A stretch of 64,000 bases of DNA from Nomia melanderi (Eukaryota > Arthropoda > Insecta > Hymenoptera > Halictidae). Shown here piece by piece: positions 11,436 through 21,898 of the stretch. The position numbers and the translations under genes were made by a program. Position 1 is the stretch's first letter. Every line of letters starts with the position of its first letter. Location of the stretch: positions 1,674,001-1,738,000 of the forward strand of contig NC_135000.1 in assembly GCF_051020985.1 (NCBI RefSeq). Reading direction: 5' to 3'. A model generated the notes under the pieces. The model was given only the letters and a program-made list of their open reading frames with translations, had not been told where the DNA came from and made no database searches.

Positions 11436-11668
11436 CGCGTTCACTGCCACGAGAATTTTGAGCATTCTGTATAATATTACTTATTCTTCTTAAACAAAGA
11501 GAAATGGTTTCAAAATAATTATTCATGATTTACCATTACAGTTCTTATGTTACACTACTGTCTAGTTATTTACGTTACTGAATGTTCAATATTTAGTATT
11601 TGTTAAATATAAAGTATTTAATATTTAAATATTTTTGACATCAATTTTCTTATTGCAACTGTTTTCAT
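11432..11668 (-). mobile_element. TTAA-type MITE, family B, right-truncated
   Basis: It starts TTAACGCGTTCACTGCCACG, the reverse of the B right end. It runs through the B interior to about 11668 (tcaattttcttattgcaact) and loses the other terminus. Confidence 0.55.
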
Positions 11669-11689
11669 CAGTTCTGATTATGAACGATC

Positions 11690-11975
11690 GTAAGGTGGCC
11701 GCCTGCACACAAGCTAAACTGTCACGGCGGCGGGGGGCTGTTTCACTGATGACGCTCGCGTCGATAGCTACAGAACAATGACGGTTCGATTTTAACACAT
11801 TGTTGTTATTGCTCGAGTAACGAACGTAACGAATAAGATATAACAAACATCTCTGTCAAATTTTCTTTCAGTGGCTACTAATGTTTACGGAATGCTAGTG
11901 ACAGACTATATTTCCTGGGAGGACACAGGTGAAGCGTGCAACCGTTTCCCCTTGCCCTTGCGCACTTATAATCCT
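11690..11975 (+). repeat. Repeat family U
   Basis: The words 'tcgatagctacagaacaatga', the ATATTTCCTGGGAGGAC block and 'accgtttccccttgccctt' recur in the same order at 25690-25935. Boundaries are unclear. A splice-acceptor-like TTTTCTTTCAG lies at 11862-11872, but no exon follows convincingly. Confidence 0.5.
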
Positions 11976-12564
11976 TTGCGGCGAAGTGTTTACAGCTTGC
12001 AACATCTAATTTTTCTCAAATTTTCAATATGATATCAATCTGCAAGCACACTTTGGTTATGCGAAGAAATTCCTGTTATTATCCTGAGGCAAAAAATGAA
12101 TTAAAACTGTAAAAATACATACTAATTATATCTTATTACAATGTTTCAAATATTCTTTAAACATTGTCGAAGAAATTTTTATGATTTAGGTGTTACATGT
12201 TACAATGGTTTAACTTGTTGGTCGTCGGCCAAGTTATGATCGGTGAACAGTTCACTAGAGCTGGGTGAAAGTGGTAAATATTTCGAATACCTGGATAGTT
12301 CCAATTGCTCGGGGCTTTTGGGTGAGAGTCACCAATATCTAATATTGATGGATTTTAAATACCTACTCTAATAGAAATATTTTCATCAGATATGGTTCGC
12401 TACGTATTACTGACTACGTTGTACAAGATATACGCCATTATTAATACGTTTTTGATTTTCTGATGAAGCTAGATGCAATGATGAAGATATGTTAGGAAAA
12501 TATTCCTATTGGGCACGACTGTGACTCGAAAGCCTTGAACGTTCGTAATATTTCAAATACTGTT
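11976..12564. other. AT-rich spacer, nothing recognized
   Basis: No long frame and no paired terminal repeats are seen in this stretch. Confidence 0.4.
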
Positions 12565-12940
12565 TTAACCCTTTTCATTCGTAGGATGACTCTCAGCCAT
12601 TACTTGATTTGACATAGCAAAATTATATCTATTACATAAACTTCATAATTTTTGTATATGAAATCAAGTATACTGGTTATCTCTCGAGTACAAAGAATTA
12701 AAAGAGTATTCAATAGATTATATGGTATAATGTTATTCTAAAATTATAAGTCTATACAAAATTATAAATATAATATTAAGCTTTATATAATATACTAATA
12801 TGTAAAAAATTGAAATAAAATAGCTTTGTTTCTTCATTTCTGTATGTATTTCCATTAGCTAGTTTCAAAGAGTGTAATTTATATTTGATTGGAAAATGTT
12901 GATTGTTCCCACTGAAAAACTTTCGAGTGCAAAGAGTTGA
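12565..12940 (-). mobile_element. TTAA-type MITE, family C, enlarged
   Basis: The left end TTAACCCTTTTCATTCGTAG is followed by 'gactctcagccattacttg', as in reversed family C. The right end is TTCGAGTGCAAAGAGTTGA. At about 376 bp it is longer than the ~240-bp standard copy (43898-44139), so the interior carries extra AT-rich sequence. Confidence 0.5.
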
Positions 12941-12958
12941 CAAATTGAATCCTGTGTA

Positions 12959-13195
12959 TTAAATGCGTTGGGTCACCGGCGACCCTCACTGGAATCAAAT
13001 AATTTCATTCGCTCGTCTAAACGATGACTATTCGAATATATTTCTGTATCAGCCGTGTAAAGCAATCTAAATCGATGATGTTTAACAAGATAAACGTGTA
13101 ATAAGGATAATACAACATCATTGAATAATTCATATTACATCTTCTGCAGTTTATGCAATTTGCTTCGTGAGATCGCCTGACATTCAACGTGTCAA
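12959..13195 (-). mobile_element. TTAA-type MITE, family A
   Basis: The left end has GGTCACCGGCGACCC close to a TTAA. The right end is CTGACATTCAACGTGTCAA, with TTAA eroded to TCAA. The interior is diverged from other A copies. Confidence 0.5.
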
Positions 13196-13304
13196 GCAAT
13201 CGTTGTCTCATAACTCGGTTGAATTTTACTTAAATTCTCCAACCAAACCTTTATAACACGTTACAAGTCATTTTATTCGTTTTACCCAACTCTGGTTTAC
13301 ACTA

Positions 13305-13727
13305 ACAAGGGAACCTTCTCACCAGCACACGCAGATTTTGATGAAACTTATGTGAAATAATTCTCAAGAAAATATGACACGTCATTTTTCTTATCGGTCA
13401 ACATCCACTTTGAAAAGGTAAAGACACCTCTCGAAATTAAGGGTTGAAAGTATATTTTTCACAATATCTTTGAAGCTACAGGGTATAGAAAACAATATTG
13501 TTTTAAATTATTCGCTTTGAAATGAATTCTAGATTTCTTTTATACACTCTGTAGTTTCAGAGATATTTTGAACAATATACTTTCAACTCTGAATTTCAAG
13601 AGATGTTTCCACCTCTTCAAAGTGGATGGCCGATAAGAAAAGATATGTGTCAAATATTTTCTTGAGAACTATGTCTCACATAAGATTTATCAAAATTGAC
13701 GTGGACTGGTTGAAAGGATCCCCTTGT
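13305..13727. mobile_element. Fold-back palindromic element
   Basis: This 423-bp element reads ACAAGGGAACCTTCTC inward from the left and ACAAGGGGATCCTTTCAACC from the right. The symmetry extends through most of its length: 'gattttgatgaaac' pairs with 'gatttatcaaaattgac', and 'ttttcttatcgg' with 'ccgataagaaaag'. A homologous copy lies at 49848-50241. There is no reading frame. Long palindromic arms suggest a fold-back or hairpin-type non-autonomous transposon. Confidence 0.65.
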
Positions 13728-13740
13728 AAGATCTAATATA

Positions 13741-14100
13741 TATTTTGCATTTCTGAGGGGAATGTTAGCGAAAGTAATACGGGTTTAATTGGTCAATTTT
13801 CATCTTATCTCGCATGGAAGTTCGATACTAATGTGTTATTTGCGAAACCAATGAATACTATAAAAACAACATATAACAAAGAACTCCTCGTTCTTGAACA
13901 CTGTTTCGCTATCATTTTCTCTATCGTTCCCTTATAGCAAAGATAAAAAGGAACAGTTATCAATTACTAACTACCGCTATTCTTGGATTACGTTATTGTC
14001 CAGTCATTTAGAGCACTGAACATTTTGCTTCGACGCAATGATTTTACAAGTTATAATTGTTGTCAAGTAATTTGGTAGCTCTAGTCATCGGTGGTCTTTT
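13741..14100. repeat. Family G scrap followed by reversed family B fragment
   Basis: Positions 13750-13860 match family G (ggtttaattggtcaattttc). Positions 13875-14100 match reversed B (aaaaaggaacagttatcaat ... gtagctctagtcatcggtgg), without clean ends. Confidence 0.45.
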
Positions 14101-14645
14101 CAAATTCTACTATTTTAATAGAAAATAATATTTTATTATTAAGATAAAATATATTTATTCTTCTACACCTTTCTATTTGTGATTTCTTTAACGGAAAATT
14201 CTTAATTTCACACAACAGATCGTTACGAGTCTAATATTTAAAAACAAATGTTTTCATTTTCGTCTTTTTCAATTTTAATATTAGAAATTCATAGAAATTA
14301 GCTTAAGATTCATTTTCACCGGTAATACTAGAAAAACGAAGGATTTCCAGTCGCGAATGCGTTAATGTTTAAATATTTTCATTTCCTTAATGCTCAACAG
14401 AAGTCGATCCAATTCTGTCTGCTACTAAAGTCATTCGAGTCACAGAGTTTCTATATTTCAGAAAGTCTACGAGTTGTAAAGGTGTCCGAGTTACAGAGGC
14501 TCCAGTCATCGATGCTCCACCACGATTTTACTCTGACACGGATCTTTACGAGGGTTGCCGCAACAGTTTCGTGAAAGTATGAGAAAAGTCGCAAATAAGT
14601 TTGACCTAATGGTCTTAATATTTTCCAAAATATTCTCCTTCAATA
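14101..14645. other. AT-rich spacer, nothing recognized
   Basis: Contains one 69-codon frame (14365-14574) without a recognizable motif. No repeat with paired ends is seen. Confidence 0.4.
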
Positions 14646-14912
14646 TTAACACGTTGAATGCCGTCCGATTTCATATAGCAAACTACACGAAGTGGAAAAA
14701 ATATAATATTAAATCATTTGATTGAACTGCATTGTTATTACACGTTCGTCTAGCTGAATGTCACTGCAATTAGCTAGCTATAATATGATTATTTCTATAT
14801 AATAATACTTTATATAATAATATTTTCAAATAATCATCGTTTAATTACGTGAACTAAGTAATTCGATTTGATTGGGATTCGCCGGTGACCCTCATGGCAT
14901 TCTATATGTTAA
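14646..14912 (+). mobile_element. TTAA-flanked MITE, family A
   Basis: It begins TTAACACGTTGAATGCCGTC and ends with CCGGTGACCCTCATGGCATT then TTAA, about 267 bp. The interior matches other A copies (attacacgttcgtctagctg, ataatcatcgtttaatt). The right TTAA is shared with a family B copy. Confidence 0.65.
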
Positions 14913-15105
14913 ACGCCATGTCGGTTACTGATGACCGACGATTCTAAGTCGCTCGAAAACAATTATAATATGTAAGATGATTGATGTCGAATAAAAACGT
15001 TTAATAATGTAAGTCAATAATAGTGTATTTCAAGGATCGTGATGTGAAATAATTAATAGTTTTTCTTAGTTATCTTTGCTAGTAAAGAATGTAAGTGTTA
15101 CGTAA
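14909..15105 (+). mobile_element. Family B MITE, truncated
   Basis: It starts at the TTAA shared with the A element and reads through the B interior (ggttactgatgaccgac, gatgtcgaataaaaacgt). The right terminus is missing. The left inverted repeat carries a small deletion. Confidence 0.5.
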
Positions 15106-15284
15106 AATGGGCATACTTTAACATAGATCATACTATTTTGCAGCTGATCGGCCCAGCACGATCCTCGATAGGAACTGCTCTATCGAGAATAATGGTTTCC
15201 AGGTCTACCACGAGGGCCTGGTTGTTGCGAGGGACCCAATGTAAAATGCGGAAGATTTTTCTCAACTTCTCAAATGTTATAACA

Positions 15285-15415
15285 GCATTTTCTAGCCTCA
15301 CAAACGTGAAGCTTCACGAAGATACCGATCAACTAAACAGCAGCGGCAAATGAATCCAAAAACTTGCCCGACTGTTGTCGCGTATGGGAATAGCGCTACC
15401 CTTAACCAGGGATTG
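15285..15415 (+). repeat. Direct repeat copy 1 (partner 16069-16186)
   Basis: The stretch from 'aaacgtgaagcttcacgaag' through 'aaaaacttgcccgactgttg' recurs with moderate divergence at 16069-16186. The two copies bracket a fold-back repeat and a TTAA element. Confidence 0.6.
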
Positions 15416-15690
15416 AAAAAATTCCGAAAAGATTGTTTAAAACCGTTTTGTATCGGTTTCGGCTGAAACAGTTACGAAGAACTTCAAAATAACAGTTCTG
15501 TAACAGTTTTATAATTGCTATCTTTCGGTTAGTGAAACAGTTATGAAGAACCGAAAAATAACAGTTATAGAACCGTTTCAGAAGCGATATGATATCGGAA
15601 GAATCGGGACAAGTAAGACTTATTTCAGTTCTTCATAACTGTGTCAGTCACAACCGATATGTAACAATTTCAAACAGTTATTTTCTTAAC
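15416..15690. repeat. Internally repeated fold-back segment, family S
   Basis: 'aaacagttaygaagaac' occurs directly at 15469 and 15531 and inverted as 'agttcttcataactg' near 15628. 'aaaataacagtt' words recur throughout. Related sequence occurs at 5466-5500, 25985-26290 and 53545-53740. The unit could form a hairpin. Confidence 0.5.
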
Positions 15691-15743
15691 CCTTTCAATC
15701 CCTAAGTTAAGGATCACCGGTGACCCTCATAAAGGTCAAAATG

Positions 15744-16041
15744 TTAACTGTGAGTCCCAAGCGGCGCGATCGCTCTTCTCCGTTACATTGCCTAAAAGTG
15801 CCAGTCTATCGGTTCGTAGAATCAAATGAAGCTTATTTATTTATTTCCCCTCTAATTATTCCTTTCTGCTATTACCCGCTTAGAACTGGAAAAATGTAAC
15901 GATGACACTATTTAAAATTTGTTTTTCTAAAAACAGAAAGGCGTAATTCAGTTTCTGAATTGAAACGAAAGAAGCGTGATCGCGCCGCTTGGCATTTTTC
16001 GACCGAGTTTTTGCAAAAAGCGGTGAGACTTAAACGGTAAA
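15744..16041 (+). mobile_element. TTAA-type MITE, family R
   Basis: Left end TTAACTGTGAGTCCCAAGCG; the right end, reversed, is TTTACCGTTTAAGTCTCACC. The pair 'ggcgcgatcgctctt' and 'aagcgtgatcgcgcc' forms an inner inverted repeat. A matching terminus (TTAACCGTTTAAGTCCCACG) lies at 25202. A family A-like scrap with GGATCACCGGTGACCC precedes it at 15686-15743. Confidence 0.55.
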
Positions 16042-16068
16042 TACATTTACCATTATGTTATACCAACA

Positions 16069-16186
16069 CTTTCAACCCCCAGAAACGCGAAGCTACACGA
16101 AAATACCGACCAACTGCACAGCAGCGTCAAATGAAATCAAAAACTTGCCCGACTCTTGCGCGTATGAGTGCCACCCCTAACATAAC
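16069..16186 (+). repeat. Direct repeat copy 2 (partner 15285-15415)
   Basis: It matches the earlier copy, including 'ataccgaccaactgcacagc' and 'caaaaacttgcccgactct'. A duplication of about 120 bp separated by ~660 bp is the simplest reading. Confidence 0.6.
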
Positions 16187-16920
16187 CGAAGTTCCGCGGC
16201 GTTGCGGCCGCGGGATCTTGGATACGCGGGTAAACGCTTTAATCGTTTGCAGTGCATCGTCATCGATCTCCCTCCCAGCCCTCTCGCCCCGGTAGTCGCT
16301 ACGGTCCCGGCATTTTCGGGCAGGATTCCAAACGAGCCCGACCGACACCCACTTACACCCGGAATTAGTTCTTGGCTATCCGGCGAATCGCGTGCCCGGC
16401 TTAAATGGCTGCTCGGCTGACGCGCGCAACGCTCGAGGTTGCATGGTAAAGTTGTTTGTAAAAAGGCCGCGTCGGTGTGCAGGTGTGTACGGGCCGAGCC
16501 ACACACCCGACTCTCCCGACGGCTCTGAAAACGTACTGTATAATCGCGGAACCCCGCGGCATTCGCATCGTTTCCATTAATCAGTTTCCAGATGGTATCT
16601 ATCCGTTCGAAACCGGGCAAAGAGAGAAAGAGAGGAGGAGAGAGGGACAGAGAGGGAGAGAGTGAGAGAAAGAGAGTGAGAGGGTGAGAAGGGGAGAGGA
16701 GGAAAAAACGAACGGACAGAAAAGAACGAAGCACGAATTAGCGTTCTTTTCTGATGCATTAACGGCCCCGCGGTCTCGTGCACTCGCGCGCATAATCTCG
16801 CCGCGGAAAGAAGAGAAAACGAGGGGAACAATTACGCTCGGTTCCGCGATCGAAGGAACGATTTACGTTGGAACTGGGGATTGAAAAGGTTTCGGGGCTG
16901 CTACGTGGTGGTTTCAATTA
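16187..16920. other. CpG-rich island with (GA)n tract
   Basis: A GC-rich segment carrying a purine run at 16618-16700 (gagagaaagagaggag-like). Frames of up to 185 codons on the minus strand are Ser/Leu-rich because they translate the simple repeat. I regard them as non-coding. Confidence 0.4.
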
Positions 16921-16942
16921 GATCGGTTATAGAGGACTGAAA

Positions 16943-17145
16943 TTAACCCTTTGCGAACGAATGTCGACATTTCGGTGAGATGAAACGTACATATTTGCAA
17001 GACTAAGTCGCAGGCAAATCATTTAATTACTCGGACAGCAAGAGATTAGCATGTAGTTCCTGTTATCGCTATTATTTAATTTAATTTAACTTCATCTGTT
17101 GAAGGTTTTGTACATTTCAAAGCATCTTCGTCCGCAAAGGGTTAA
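16943..17145 (-). mobile_element. TTAA-flanked MITE, family E
   Basis: A 203-bp element with near-perfect ends TTAACCCTTTGCGAACGAA and, reversed, TTAACCCTTTGCGGACGAAG. TTAA is intact at both ends. Its CCC/GGG termini next to TTAA are very close to the canonical piggyBac arrangement. Relatives lie at 28449-28667 and, truncated, at 23915-23990. Confidence 0.75.
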
Positions 17146-17191
17146 GTGGGTAGATCGAGGCGAATCGGATCAGTTCAGAACTACCAAGTAA

Positions 17192-17437
17192 TTAACGCGT
17201 TCGCTACCAGCGTCATATATTTCTGACGGCCGCAATCCTATATTTTACATAATGAAAATGAAATTAATTCTATAGATATTGTTATTATAAATTATAAACA
17301 AGGACATTATATTTAGGAATTCAATAACTCGTTTCAGTTTTATTTTTCTAATATCTTGTTTAGAAGATTTATTGGTTTGAAGAAAATATAATTTAGGAGA
17401 CTGTCAGCGAAATAAGCGCTGGCAGCGAACGTGTCAA
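17192..17437 (-). mobile_element. TTAA-type MITE, family L
   Basis: Left end TTAACGCGTTCGCTACCAGC; right end GCTGGCAGCGAACGTGTCAA, about 246 bp. The interior (tgaaattaattctatagata, ttctaatatcttgttt) matches 28718-29128 in opposite orientation. It abuts a family K fragment. Confidence 0.7.
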
Positions 17438-17607
17438 ATAAAATTTTTCCAGCTTTTCTATAGAAACTCAAAGAGTGTATCTATTGAGATTTTAATTGAT
17501 TTACAATTCAGTGTTTAGAATTTCAGAAACATCTGTTATCTTTTTAATAATTGCAAAATGAAATCAGGAATGGGCCATTTTTACCCATCTGGTAAGTGTA
17601 GTGTTAA
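17438..17607 (+). mobile_element. Family K MITE, left-truncated
   Basis: It matches family K from 'ttttctatagaaactcaaag' to the right end TAGTGTTAA at 17604-17607. It is interrupted on the left by the L element. Confidence 0.5.
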
Positions 17608-17848
17608 CAATGAGGAACTAATAGAAGTGAGAATTAACATCTTTTTTCATATATTTGTTATTGATACACATTCAACTTCAATATCAGTGAATAAATTTTT
17701 GAAAATCTTAAAAACCTTCACTTTACATGCAAGAAACTGAGAGATGAGATAACCTGTTGTTATGGTGTACCTATTGGTTCTGAGATGTATCGGGTTTGGT
17801 TTTAGTTCTACGTTTGAATTATTTTGGTTAAATGCCAGTAACATAGTT
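17608..17848 (+). repeat. Repeat family H
   Basis: This segment is nearly identical to 10813-11040 (gtgagaattaacatcttttt, aacctgttgttatggtgtac, ggttctgagatgtatcgg). The high similarity implies a recent copy. No terminal inverted repeats or frame are visible. Confidence 0.6.
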
Positions 17849-18125
17849 GTTAGAATTCGATGTACAAATGTTTTAATCAATGGGAGGTTAGATGTACTGT
17901 ATGATGGTTGTGTGACTTTTGTTTTTGTATGGTGATACGACCTTCATTCAGGCAAAACGTGTTAAATATATTCCTCAATTATGTTAAATATATTCTTCAA
18001 TTAAATAATCTGACAGTAGTCCTATGTTATTTAAATTTCCTTAGTTAAATATTAATAACATAATCCTACTTTGGTTTTCATTTTTTTTTAGGGGAGTCCT
18101 GTAATGTAAATAATTCTACAGTATT

Positions 18126-18369
18126 TTAACACGTTGAATGCCGCACGATTGCACGTAACAGAATGTACAAAGTGAAACAAATATAATATCACATTATTTC
18201 ATTGAATCATTTTATTATTACACGTTTATCCTGCCAAATGTTAGCGCATCAGGTGGCATTATTCATAATAGAAAAATGTTTGCAGATAATCATTGTTTAA
18301 TTGACTGAATTATAGTAATTCGATTTGGTCGGAGGTGACAGGTGACCTCCATAGTATTTAACGTGTCAA
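18126..18369 (+). mobile_element. TTAA-type MITE, family A
   Basis: Left end TTAACACGTTGAATGCCGCA; right end TAGTATTTAACGTGTCAA after a GGTGACAGGTGACC word. About 244 bp; the interior matches the A copies at 5511 and 14646. Confidence 0.65.
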
Positions 18370-18696
18370 TTTATTTAGTTGAATACAGTGGAGTCTCGAG
18401 TTACGTCGTTTCGCAGTTAAGTTGTCTCTAATGCAGTAATCAATTATTTTTAACTAATATTTCGCCGTCCATGTGCTTAATTTTAATTAAATCAGTTTGA
18501 AACTCAGTTGAGTAAGGAATTCGTCGTGCTGTAGATCGATTTTATAACGTTTTTATGCGTAAATAATTTCAGATTATACAGTTTATACATGACTTAAGAA
18601 CTTATAGAAATACATTTACAGTAGATATCGATACACCAGAGCAATTAATCGAGAATCAACACCATTATTCACGTGTGTATAATAACATCACAGCGT
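18370..18696. other. Spacer with a possible pogo-like terminus
   Basis: At 18385-18405 TACAGTGGAGTCTCGAGTTA resembles TA-flanked ends of pogo/Tigger-type elements (CAGTGGAxxCTCG). I cannot find the partner terminus, so this stays a suggestion. Confidence 0.25.
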
Positions 18697-18923
18697 CAGA
18701 TATCCTTGTCTTGTTACAGTAGGATTTATTCCTTTATAATAGAGGAAAATGGTATTAAAAATAGTCATTAATGTTTTGGTACTACACTACTCATATTACA
18801 CGATTATTTAGCTTCTTCTGTTATTAAATGTTTTGATTCAATATCAATTTTCTTATTGTAGCTGTTTTCAAGCAATGTGGAAACTCTGGTCACCGATGAC
18901 CACCGCAGCAGTCAACGTGTTAA
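18697..18923 (-). mobile_element. TTAA-type MITE, family B
   Basis: The right end is GGTCACCGATGACCACCG, then CAGTCAACGTGTTAA, with intact TTAA at 18920-18923. The interior is reversed B. The left terminus is eroded. A 65-codon frame overlapping it is spurious. Confidence 0.55.
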
Positions 18924-19026
18924 ATTATATTGTTAAAAAATTAAATACTAATGGAGTGCAAGATTTTGAGATTAACTGGGAAATAAGTTTATATATAGAC
19001 ACGAAAAAAATTCAGCCTATAGGGGG

Positions 19027-19577
19027 TTAATTGAATGACTCACTTGCCAAATTGATTAATTTCTTAAAACAGAATGTGGAGAAAAGTGATAAAATGATAC
19101 ACTATATTTTCTAAAATTCCTTTGAAATTATAAATTCATATAAACATCGTAAAATGTATTACTACAGATGTACATACCTATCATTTAATGACATATAAAA
19201 TGTATAAAATAGAATATCCTTGGAGTAATCATTATTATTACTACAATTTTTGCATGATTAAGGGATCTAATCGATTTGGCAAGTGAAAAAAATATCAAAT
19301 TCAGTCTTCACTATTTTATAACACAGAAAAACTATTACGTATTAACAAAGTTAGCAAAGATTTAAATTAGAATATGGAATATTTAGATTGTCTTCTGGAA
19401 TAAATATAATATTGAACAGCCGAAATAATTTTCTAATTTACTGGTGTTAATCCTTATTAACAGAGAAATTTGTTTAAAATATAAATAATTAGGAGTAAAT
19501 CAACTGCTTTGACACAAATATTTAAAAAAATTCTAAAGGTGGAATTAATCGGTTTGGCAAGTGAGATATTCAATTAA
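19027..19577 (+). mobile_element. TTAA-flanked element, family T
   Basis: The ~551-bp element carries inverted ends TTGAATGACTCACTTGCC (left) and GGCAAGTGAGATATTCAA (right), each bordered by TTAA. The right half matches 27650-27900 (ttaatccttattaacagaga, aaatttgtttaaaatataaa). An extra internal terminus-like copy (gatttggcaagtg) lies at 19274-19286. No transposase frame is seen. Confidence 0.6.
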
Positions 19578-19589
19578 TTAAATTAATCA

Positions 19590-19930
19590 TTGGCTGTTCG
19601 AAAAATCGTCGAACGATCGACATCGATTCGAACCGTCGAGATGGACGCGAGTCGCGAAAGCGAATTTTCACCGCGTTAGTCACCGTGTTATCGTTCCCAT
19701 GGATCGTTCGTCGTGTGGAAATCGTGGAAACAGATCGACACCGGTGCCCATCGCTACCGTTTTCATTCCGCGCCGATTTCTGGTTTCCTCACCGCCCGGA
19801 GAAACTTGTTCCGCGCATACACCCGAAGCGAATTTCGATTTTATCAGCCGCCCCCTGTCTTTCGTTCGCTTCTGCACTCGGCACCCGATTTCGGTTCTCT
19901 CGCAATTTCCTTTTTTTTTCCTTTTTTAAT
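19590..19930. other. CpG-rich island
   Basis: GC-rich block with frames of about 65-100 codons in several phases, which is a compositional signature. No domain is recognized. Confidence 0.35.
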
Positions 19931-20489
19931 CCCGTAAAGAGATTTATTATAACTAGACTGCGAATCTTTACACGAAATGGACATTTTTAGAAGATAATTA
20001 GAAAAATGGAATAACTTTCGGGAATAATTTTTCTTAGTTCCTTCAGAATACTATAAAAAACACTGTGGTTTGGATGTTTTATAAATTTTTCGTATTACGT
20101 GCATTATGTGCAATTTTCTAGTTTGTCATGAATGTATAACAATTCACAGTCTAATTATAATAATACATATTCCAATTATGAGCGATTTTATTGTACCTAT
20201 GTTAACTATACAGATGATCTGTGAAATTAACTTATAAGATAATAATAAAGGCTTAGAACAGTAGTGGTCTAAGTAAAATTTCTAAGTTCTCGAAAGAGAA
20301 GACGTTTGTTAAATGATCTTGAATTAATTAAGTAGCAGTATTAAACTAAAAATAAATGAAACTAGATTAAACACTGATAATTACTGTTAATTAATACTAT
20401 TAAGGATATTATAGTATTATTAAATTGTTTTGCTGAAATCTCTTCGTGCAGTAAAAAATGAAATCAGATCCACGAGGAAATTTATATTC
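19931..20489. other. AT-rich spacer, nothing recognized
   Basis: No frame above 60 codons in this stretch and no paired termini. Confidence 0.45.
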
Positions 20490-20869
20490 TGATTAGCCCC
20501 TTGTCATACAATATCGTATCAGACTCACGATGAATATCCGAAACGTTAATTTGTAAAAATAAATTTCTCTTGATCCTCTTGAATTCAAATTAACCCTTTG
20601 ACCTACAATATCCTGCCAGACTCGTGATGAAAATTTTAAACTGAATTTGGGAAGTCTTATTTATTTCTTTAAATATAAATTAAATATTACTTTTCTATTA
20701 TCAATCATTAACCTTTGCAGTAAACGTAGATACATAATAAGTATTATAATTTCTCCTTTTCCTAATAAATTAGTAAAATTACCGATTAAAGATGAAAAGA
20801 TTAAAGTAGTAAGATTAAAGTAGTTGTATCGATCATAGTTAAGAAAGAAATCATAGTACAAGGAGTTAA
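20490..20869 (-). mobile_element. TTAA-flanked MITE, family D, with a second partial copy
   Basis: The full element is 20590-20869: TTAACCCTTTGACCTACAAT at the left and GTACAAGGAGTTAA at the right. Before it, 20490-20590 matches only the first part of D (ccccttgtcatacaatat, cagactcacgatga). D elements recur at 35724, 35948, 40535 and 49681. Confidence 0.6.
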
Positions 20870-21044
20870 CTATAAGATCTTTGTCTTATCAATTTTTATA
20901 TGTATTGTAAAGTAGATGAATGTGGATGTAGAGAATTACAATTTTCCTTTATCTCCAGAAAACAACTAATGACATGTAATTCAAGCTATCGTAGTTATGG
21001 AAGAAATCATTGGTCAACGGATTAAAGTAAAGGTCAATCAAATA

Positions 21045-21380
21045 TCTTTTATTTCCTTTATTTCTTCCATATCATTCAGTCAAATTTCTTCTGCTTCCTT
21101 TTTTCATTTCATTCTATCAAATTTCTTGTATTTCCTCTTTTTCCATTTTATTCTATCAAATTTCTTTTATTTCCTCTTTTTCCATTTTATTCTATCAAAT
21201 TTCTTTTATTTCCTCTTTTTCCATTTTATTCTATCAAACATCCTTTATTTCCTCTTTTTTCATTTTATTCTATCAAATTTCTTTTATTTCCCCTTTTTCC
21301 GTTTTATTCTATCAAATTTCTTTTATTTCCTCTTTTTCCATTTCATTCTATCAAATTTCTTTTATTTCCTTGTTTTAATT
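21045..21380 (+). repeat. Minisatellite, 39-bp unit, about 8 copies
   Basis: The unit contains 'tttcttttatttcctctttt' followed by 'tccattttattctatcaaa'. Because 39 is a multiple of three the array stays open, giving a 13-residue FHFILSN-type peptide repeat within a 287-codon frame (20997-21860). I read this as a repeat artefact, not a membrane protein. Confidence 0.8.
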
Positions 21381-21860
21381 TCAGCAAAACGAGTCACCCC
21401 AGCCTGCAATTTCCTAATCTCTCGCTTCACGTTCGTTCGCTCGTGTCCGCGGAACGTCTCAATTCGGCGACTCTTCGTCTTGTCCCGTGCTGCTCCTCGA
21501 AAACGTCCCGCGGGAAGAAGAAGAAGGGACATTCCGTCCCCGCGTCCCGGCGATTGTAAACAAGCCTTAATCGGCCGGACACGGGCCGTTAAGATTAGAA
21601 CAGGGCCAGAGCTGGCCGGGGTGGGGGGGCGGTATGCGGCGTGGGCTCATGTTCTCGGGACGACACCTCCGGAGAAGGGAAAAACGGGCACGCGTGTTGT
21701 CCTCTTCCCGATCGCGATCCCGTCTCCGATATCCACCCGGAACGCCGCAGAAAAAATTGACGTTTCAGTGCCAACAAAATGGACTTTTCAATTCTTTTCT
21801 TCTCTTCACTGTTTCGCGACCGGTGACGTGGTTCCGCGTCATTTCGAAGTCTTCAGCTGA
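21381..21860. other. CpG-rich island
   Basis: A GC-rich block with a G run (ggggtggggggg) near 21619-21630. The long plus-strand frame that enters it from the upstream minisatellite loses the peptide repeat and shows no domain. Confidence 0.4.
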
Positions 21861-21898
21861 ACACAGCTACGTAGTCTTAGGTCATTTGAAATTCTCAT

